A DNA stretch of 38,989 bases from a virus: positions 1-38,989 of IMG/VR virus record IMGVR_UViG_3300048583_000245; one strand, given 5' to 3'. How positions within the stretch are numbered: position 1 is the first letter of the stretch; each line of letters begins with the position of its first letter. Shown here in pieces: positions 36,256 to 38,989 of the stretch. A program made the translations under genes and the position numbers. The notes below the pieces were generated by a model, which worked only from the letters and a program-made list of their open reading frames with translations, made no database searches and was not told where the DNA came from.

Positions 36256-36269
36256 GTTTCACGTGGAAC
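36256..36269. promoter_or_regulatory. parS-like site (ParB-binding core)
   Basis: GTTTCACGTGGAAC is the reverse complement of GTTCCACGTGAAAC, an exact match to the 14-bp core of the universal bacterial parS consensus TGTTNCACGTGAAACA (N = C). The outermost bases are C/G instead of T/A. It lies 33 bp right of the attP core. By chance such a core would be rare in 39 kb. ParB binding is inferred. Confidence 0.6.
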
Positions 36270-36360
36270 GTGTAGGGAACATGCGGTCCCAGTGCGGACC
36301 CAAAAGCGCAGGCGGGCCGATGAAAAGGGGCGCGGCCAAGGCCGCAGATTGGAGCGCGTC

Positions 36361-36576
36361 ATGCGAGGCGAAATAGATCCGGAGTTTCAGCTGTCGCTGG
36401 CAATCTCGCTCAAGATGATGCCGCGCCACCTGGTCAAGGCAGTCGCGGCGGCGAAGCTTCCGCATGAAAGCGACAAAGCCGTTGCCGCGCTCGCGGCCGG
36501 GATCGTTGATCAGCTGCGCCTAAGCGGCTGGACGATTGCCGCGCCGACACGCCCCCCGCCGGAATGGGGGATGTAA
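36361..36576 (+). CDS. Hypothetical protein after attP
   Basis: A 71-residue protein. The start at ATG 36361 (MRGEIDPEFQLSLAISLKMM) is preferred over frames reaching into attP; GGAG is about 7 bases upstream. FQLSLAISLKMMPRHLVKAV, AAAKLPHESDKAVAALAAGI and VDQLRLSGWTI form two or three helices, followed by a proline tail. No motif. It points toward the lysis genes on the opposite strand and is the last plus-strand gene. In a prophage it would lie next to attR and could be read from the host side. Confidence 0.6.
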   Translation: MRGEIDPEFQLSLAISLKMMPRHLVKAVAAAKLPHESDKAVAALAAGIVDQLRLSGWTIAAPTRPPPEWGM

Positions 36577-36720
36577 CCGACCTCTAACCCCCCCTCCCAA
36601 AATCGTTGCGAGTGAAAAGGGATTTTGGCGGGCGGTCTTGGACGCTTTCATCCTAATGTTTTACCCTCCCCCCCTCTCTTGGCCTCACCAGCAGCCCAGC
36701 GCTGTGCCCCAGACGCACGA

Positions 36721-36754
36721 AAGGGCGGCAGTGGCCCTCGCCACCGCCGCCCTT
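36721..36754. terminator. Bidirectional terminator-like hairpin
   Basis: Arms AAGGGCGGC-A-GTGGC and GCCAC-C-GCCGCCCTT pair over 14 bp with one mismatch and a CCTC loop. It lies between the convergent plus-strand accessory/integrase operon and the minus-strand lysis genes, so it likely ends both transcripts; no long T run follows in either direction. The rest of 36577-36777 shows no gene. Confidence 0.65.
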
Positions 36755-36777
36755 CGCGCCGCCCACATATCCCTGCG

Positions 36778-37284
36778 TCAGTCAGGCGGCTCCGCCACCC
36801 CCACACCCCGCGCCCATTCCTGCCATCCCATCACCATCACCCGGTACCGGTCCCCCTCTTCGCTGGCGTTCACCAGGGCAGCCTCGATAGCATCGACGTC
36901 GGCGCAACCGGCGCCATCAACGCGGCCGGCGCCTGTGGCAGGGCCGGGCACACCGGCGCCCCCACCGGCACCGCCTCGCGCGGCGCGGTCGCGCATCCGC
37001 TTGCGCAAAGCATCATAGCCAGCGCGCAACTCCACAACATCCGCTTCATACCGCCTTGCCTCCTGTTTCCTGATGCGCTCGTTCGCCGCTTCCACGGCCT
37101 TCGCCCGCGCCACATGCTGGGCCCTGGCCTTGGCGATGGCGGCCAACCAAATCCGGTCCTGCGCCACCTGCCCGGCCTTGAAGGCGCGGGGCCGTTCGTA
37201 CCGCTGCCCGGCATGAAACACCCCGGCGATAATGCCGATGATGGCCAGCACCAGCCCGATCCGCGCCCATGGCAGGGCAATCAT
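36778..37284 (-). CDS. Rz: Rz-like inner-membrane spanin
   Basis: A 168-residue protein. ARIGLVLAIIGIIAGVFHAG is an N-terminal membrane anchor. A long charged helix (YERPRAFKAGQVAQDRIWLA, KARAQHVARAKAVEAANERI, RKQEARRYEADVVELRAGYD) forms a periplasmic coiled coil. A Gly-rich stretch and a short C-terminal domain ending VGVAEPPD follow. This is the layout of Rz (i-spanin). With the nested Rz1 it should fuse inner and outer membranes in the last lysis step. It is coupled to the beta-helix gene by ATGA (37281-37284). The Gly-rich insertion is longer than in lambda. Confidence 0.82.
   Translation of the reverse strand: MIALPWARIGLVLAIIGIIAGVFHAGQRYERPRAFKAGQVAQDRIWLAAIAKARAQHVARAKAVEAANERIRKQEARRYEADVVELRAGYDALRKRMRDRAARGGAGGGAGVPGPATGAGRVDGAGCADVDAIEAALVNASEEGDRYRVMVMGWQEWARGVGVAEPPD
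36870..37049 (-). CDS. Rz1: Rz1-like outer-membrane lipoprotein spanin, nested in Rz
   Basis: A 59-residue protein read in another frame entirely inside Rz, from ATG 37049: MKRMLWSCALAMMLCASGCA, then TAPREAVPVGAPVCPALPQA. KR, hydrophobic core and lipobox LCASGC (Cys about 19) make a lipoprotein signal. The mature part is Pro/Ala-rich, as in lambda Rz1. A fully embedded Rz1 is a known arrangement. It would be anchored in the outer membrane and join Rz to form the spanin complex. Confidence 0.85.
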   Translation of the reverse strand: MKRMLWSCALAMMLCASGCATAPREAVPVGAPVCPALPQAPAALMAPVAPTSMLSRLPW

Positions 37285-38102
37285 GCCACCACCTCGTTAT
37301 CTTCCATCACCGATCCCGCTGGCGCGCGCAGAATGGTCCGCCGCCCGTTCAACTGGCGCACCCTGTTGCGCTTCATGGTGACGCCGCTGGATTTCGGCTC
37401 GATGGTGATGCTGTGGAACCCGGAGACCGCGACGTCGTTGCCGTCAATCCACACGTCATGCAAACCGGGGTCGGCGGGCGACGACATTTCGCCAAGGCCC
37501 TGCACCGTGCCCTCTACCCTGTTGCCGATCATCCTCACCCGCAAGATGCCGTGGCGCAGCTGCACCGCGTCCTGGTGCCACCCGTCGCGCCAGCTGCCGC
37601 CGCGCGCCACACACGCCGCCCGCGAAAGCCCCTCGACCACCTCTCCCCCCGGCAGGGTGCAGGTCGTCGGCTTGGTCGCCACGCCCACGAAAACATTGTG
37701 GCTGATATCCATATCGCTCCCTCTCGAAGCAATCACCCCGTCCTGCCCCAGCTCGAACCGGCAGAACCGCACCGACAATCGTTCGGTGCCGTTTGCCACC
37801 ACGCACCGGTTGCTCTCGATGAACCGCACGCCTTCGATCGTCACGTCGCGCCCGGTCACCGTGGCGCCATATCCGCGCGCTGCAAATCCTTCGTACCCGG
37901 CGGGTGCCCGTATCGTGCCGCCGCGCCACGTCACCCCGCTGCCCTCGATGGTCAGGCCGGTGATGAAAGACCCTTGCGCCTCGATCACCATCGGCGGACA
38001 CCCCACAGGAATCCGCACATCACTCAGGTTGGCCACCAAACGGAAAACCCCGCCCCGCGCCACGGCGGCGGCCCACCCGGCAAGGTCCCTCACTTCGATC
38101 AT
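37281..38102 (-). CDS. Right-handed beta-helix protein
   Basis: A 273-residue protein. Repeated short coils (RIPVGCPPMVIEAQGSFITG, LTIEGSGVTWRGGTIRAPAG, ATVTGRDVTIEGVRFIESNR, CVVANGTERLSVRFCRFELG, GSDMDISHNVFVGVA) have the 'v.i.gn.f.g' rhythm of pectate-lyase-type parallel beta-helices. Such proteins act as tailspikes or polysaccharide depolymerases. No clear catalytic set is visible. It lies between endolysin and spanin, an unusual site, and could be a virion spike expressed with the late genes or a periplasmic glycan hydrolase assisting lysis. The N-terminal part (MIEVRDLAGWAAAVARGGVF) resembles the opening helix of spike proteins. Confidence 0.75.
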   Translation of the reverse strand: MIEVRDLAGWAAAVARGGVFRLVANLSDVRIPVGCPPMVIEAQGSFITGLTIEGSGVTWRGGTIRAPAGYEGFAARGYGATVTGRDVTIEGVRFIESNRCVVANGTERLSVRFCRFELGQDGVIASRGSDMDISHNVFVGVATKPTTCTLPGGEVVEGLSRAACVARGGSWRDGWHQDAVQLRHGILRVRMIGNRVEGTVQGLGEMSSPADPGLHDVWIDGNDVAVSGFHSITIEPKSSGVTMKRNRVRQLNGRRTILRAPAGSVMEDNEVVA

Positions 38103-38114
38103 GATGCTATCCTC

Positions 38115-38591
38115 TCACAGCCCGGTCAGGCACAACCGCACCTCGGCGGCCCGGCGGTTGGCCAGGCCCTGCACCCGGCGTCCCCCGGCGCGGTTCCACC
38201 GGCTGAATGCCTCGCATCCCGCCCGCCATTCCCCCCGGTTGAACGCCGCCGCCGCGCTCGATCGACAGAACGCCGGCGATCCGATGTTATAGGCCAGGCT
38301 GATGCTGGCGGCGAACTGGTGCCGCCGCCTTGGCACCGCCAGCCCCGGCACACAGGCCAGCACCTCGGGCGCAAAATCATTGCTGATCGCCTTCGCCGTC
38401 ATCGCATCGCATTCGGCATTTGAATATCGCCGCATCCGCACCCGGGTTTCCCCGTCGCACACCGTCCACACCCCCACGATATCCTGATAGGGGTCAAGCT
38501 TGCGGCCTTCCCACCGGCTGATGATCGGCGTGGCAATCGCGGCGGCGGCGGCAATCGCGGCCAACCACCCGGCCTTGCCGCCGCGTGTCAC
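38115..38591 (-). CDS. SAR endolysin (GH24 lysozyme)
   Basis: A 158-residue protein. AGWLAAIAAAAAIATPIIS (residues 7-25) is a weakly hydrophobic, Ala-rich N-terminal helix typical of signal-anchor-release endolysins. The catalytic triad follows the E-8-D-5-T spacing: RWEGRKLDPYQDIVGVWT gives Glu28, Asp37 and Thr43. SISLAYNIGSPAFCRSSAAA and GCEAFSRWNRAGGRRVQGLA then NRRAAEVRLC are the lysozyme C-terminal blocks. The enzyme is exported by the host Sec system, waits tethered in the membrane, and cleaves peptidoglycan after depolarisation by a holin or pinholin. It is coupled (ATGA) to the small membrane gene upstream. Confidence 0.9.
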   Translation of the reverse strand: MTRGGKAGWLAAIAAAAAIATPIISRWEGRKLDPYQDIVGVWTVCDGETRVRMRRYSNAECDAMTAKAISNDFAPEVLACVPGLAVPRRRHQFAASISLAYNIGSPAFCRSSAAAAFNRGEWRAGCEAFSRWNRAGGRRVQGLANRRAAEVRLCLTGL

Positions 38592-38722
38592 GGCTTCTCG
38601 CCGCCGTCCGGTCGCCCGCCTTCATCCTGCGGCGCGGTGTCGGCCGCCGGGCCGGGCCGCGTCGCGCGCCAGATCATTGCTGCGATGGCCACCGACAGCA
38701 CGATTGCCAGAAATTCCCACAT
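38588..38722 (-). CDS. Small membrane protein, candidate holin
   Basis: A 44-residue protein, MWEFLAIVLSVAIAAMIWRA, TRPGPAADTAPQDEGGRPDG, then GEKP. One N-terminal membrane helix (residues 2-18) is followed by a polar, proline-rich tail. It lies 18 bp after the tail-tip stop and overlaps the endolysin start (ATGA). The position and single helix fit a pinholin-type holin that would release the SAR endolysin, though it lacks a second helix seen in S21. No other holin candidate lies in this cassette. Confidence 0.65.
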   Translation of the reverse strand: MWEFLAIVLSVAIAAMIWRATRPGPAADTAPQDEGGRPDGGEKP

Positions 38723-38740
38723 GGCTTTCTCCCTCGAAAA

Positions 38741-38989
38741 TCAAACCCGCGCTTCAACGGTGACGGCGTTGAACAGGCTGAACGACTGGCCGCCGCTTAC
38801 AGCCCGCGCGACCAGGCGCACGTCATAATTGCCCGCCGCCGGGCTGGTCGATTGATTGCAGGACACGGACCCCAAAACGCCGGCAACCCATTCAAATTCG
38901 GGAAAGCCGAGGTTGTATCGCGCCGTCGATGCGCTGCCGGTCACCGCGCCGGCAAAATCGGTCCAGGTGTTGGCGCCGGCCGGGCTGCG
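38741..38989 (-). CDS. Tail tip protein, C-terminal part across the circle junction
   Basis: This is the end of the J-like protein that begins at 2761. In circle coordinates the frame is continuous, ending YDVRLVARAVSGGQSFSLFN then AVTVEARV with a stop at 38741. In this copy residue 924 region reads GSVSCNQST, while the copy at bases 1-142 reads GSVTCNQS. The C-terminus is beta-rich, like a small Ig or fibronectin-type strand pair, suggesting a receptor-binding or capping fold. The lysis genes follow 18 bp later. Confidence 0.85.
   Translation of the reverse strand, partial: RSPAGANTWTDFAGAVTGSASTARYNLGFPEFEWVAGVLGSVSCNQSTSPAAGNYDVRLVARAVSGGQSFSLFNAVTVEARV
38848..38989. repeat. Terminal overlap, right copy
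   Basis: Copy of bases 1-142 with one difference (A at 38863 versus T at 16). The last 126 bp are identical. See the left copy for interpretation. Confidence 0.95.

Larger units (their letters stand above)
36063..36306. other. attP region with flanking arm-type repeats
   Basis: Two near-identical 21-22-bp elements, CGGTCCCAG-N2-CGGACCCAAA, lie at 36063-36084 (within the integrase 3' end) and 36284-36306. They flank the tRNA-like core at 36196-36223. Each contains GGTCC...GGACC half-sites. They are natural candidates for integrase arm-binding sites. No coding frame is supported in 36126-36360. Confidence 0.65.

Noticed and set aside
36625-38423. Long plus-strand open frames (555 and 384 codons) across the lysis genes
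   Set aside because: Antisense to spanin, beta-helix and endolysin genes with clear motifs; composition is that of shadow frames.

Overview
The window is the essentially complete genome of a temperate, HK97-like siphovirus. Bases 1-142 recur at 38848-38989, so the sequence closes into a circle of 38847 bp, opened inside the tail-tip gene. The host is very likely an alphaproteobacterium, plausibly a sphingomonad. This inference rests on the high G+C, the GapR (DUF2312) and DUF6456 proteins, and a tail-gene order matching the Rhodobacter gene transfer agent. No database search was possible, so family names are read from motifs and gene order.

Layout. (a) The late region is on the minus strand and reads leftward from about 23.5 kb. 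It starts with four small genes, a P-loop-like/HNH protein, small and large terminase and portal. Four structural genes of unknown role follow, then the ClpP-type prohead protease, the major capsid protein and a decoration/SGNH-hydrolase block. Head-tail connector genes come next, then tail tube, tail chaperones G/GT with a -1 frameshift, tape measure, and the distal tail, hub, peptidase and tip genes. The tip gene crosses the circle junction and leads into the lysis cassette: a small membrane protein, SAR endolysin, a beta-helix protein, and Rz with Rz1 nested inside it. (b) The leftward early region runs from 28.9 to 24.7 kb on the minus strand: a Cro-like repressor, HTH proteins, DUF1643, a replication initiator with an internal iteron-like origin, and small genes, one of them frameshifted. 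A nuclease-like gene lies on the opposite strand. A DUF6456 protein sits where a late regulator would be, just before a candidate late promoter. (c) The rightward region runs from 28.98 to 36.6 kb on the plus strand: a CI-like repressor, a zinc-ribbon membrane protein, then a coupled accessory operon. That operon includes GapR, a J-domain protein, two DNA methyltransferase-like proteins and an ASCH protein, and ends with an AT-rich HTH gene, the integrase and attP.

Regulation. A palindrome TTCGCA-N3-TGCGAA occurs as three sites between cro and cI and two sites before the accessory operon, with centres 34-35 bp apart. The immunity system therefore probably controls both operons. Most neighbouring genes overlap by ATGA, GTGA or TGATG, which indicates translational coupling.

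Most notable. (1) A 14-bp match to the core of the bacterial chromosomal parS (ParB) site lies beside the tRNA-like attP core, in a phage that also encodes GapR; together they suggest interaction with host chromosome-organising proteins. (2) An inserted island between the tail chaperones and tape measure carries an HNH protein, an unknown protein and a divergent ribbon-helix-helix gene around an inverted-repeat operator. (3) The gene cargo of the second repressor-controlled operon is unusual.
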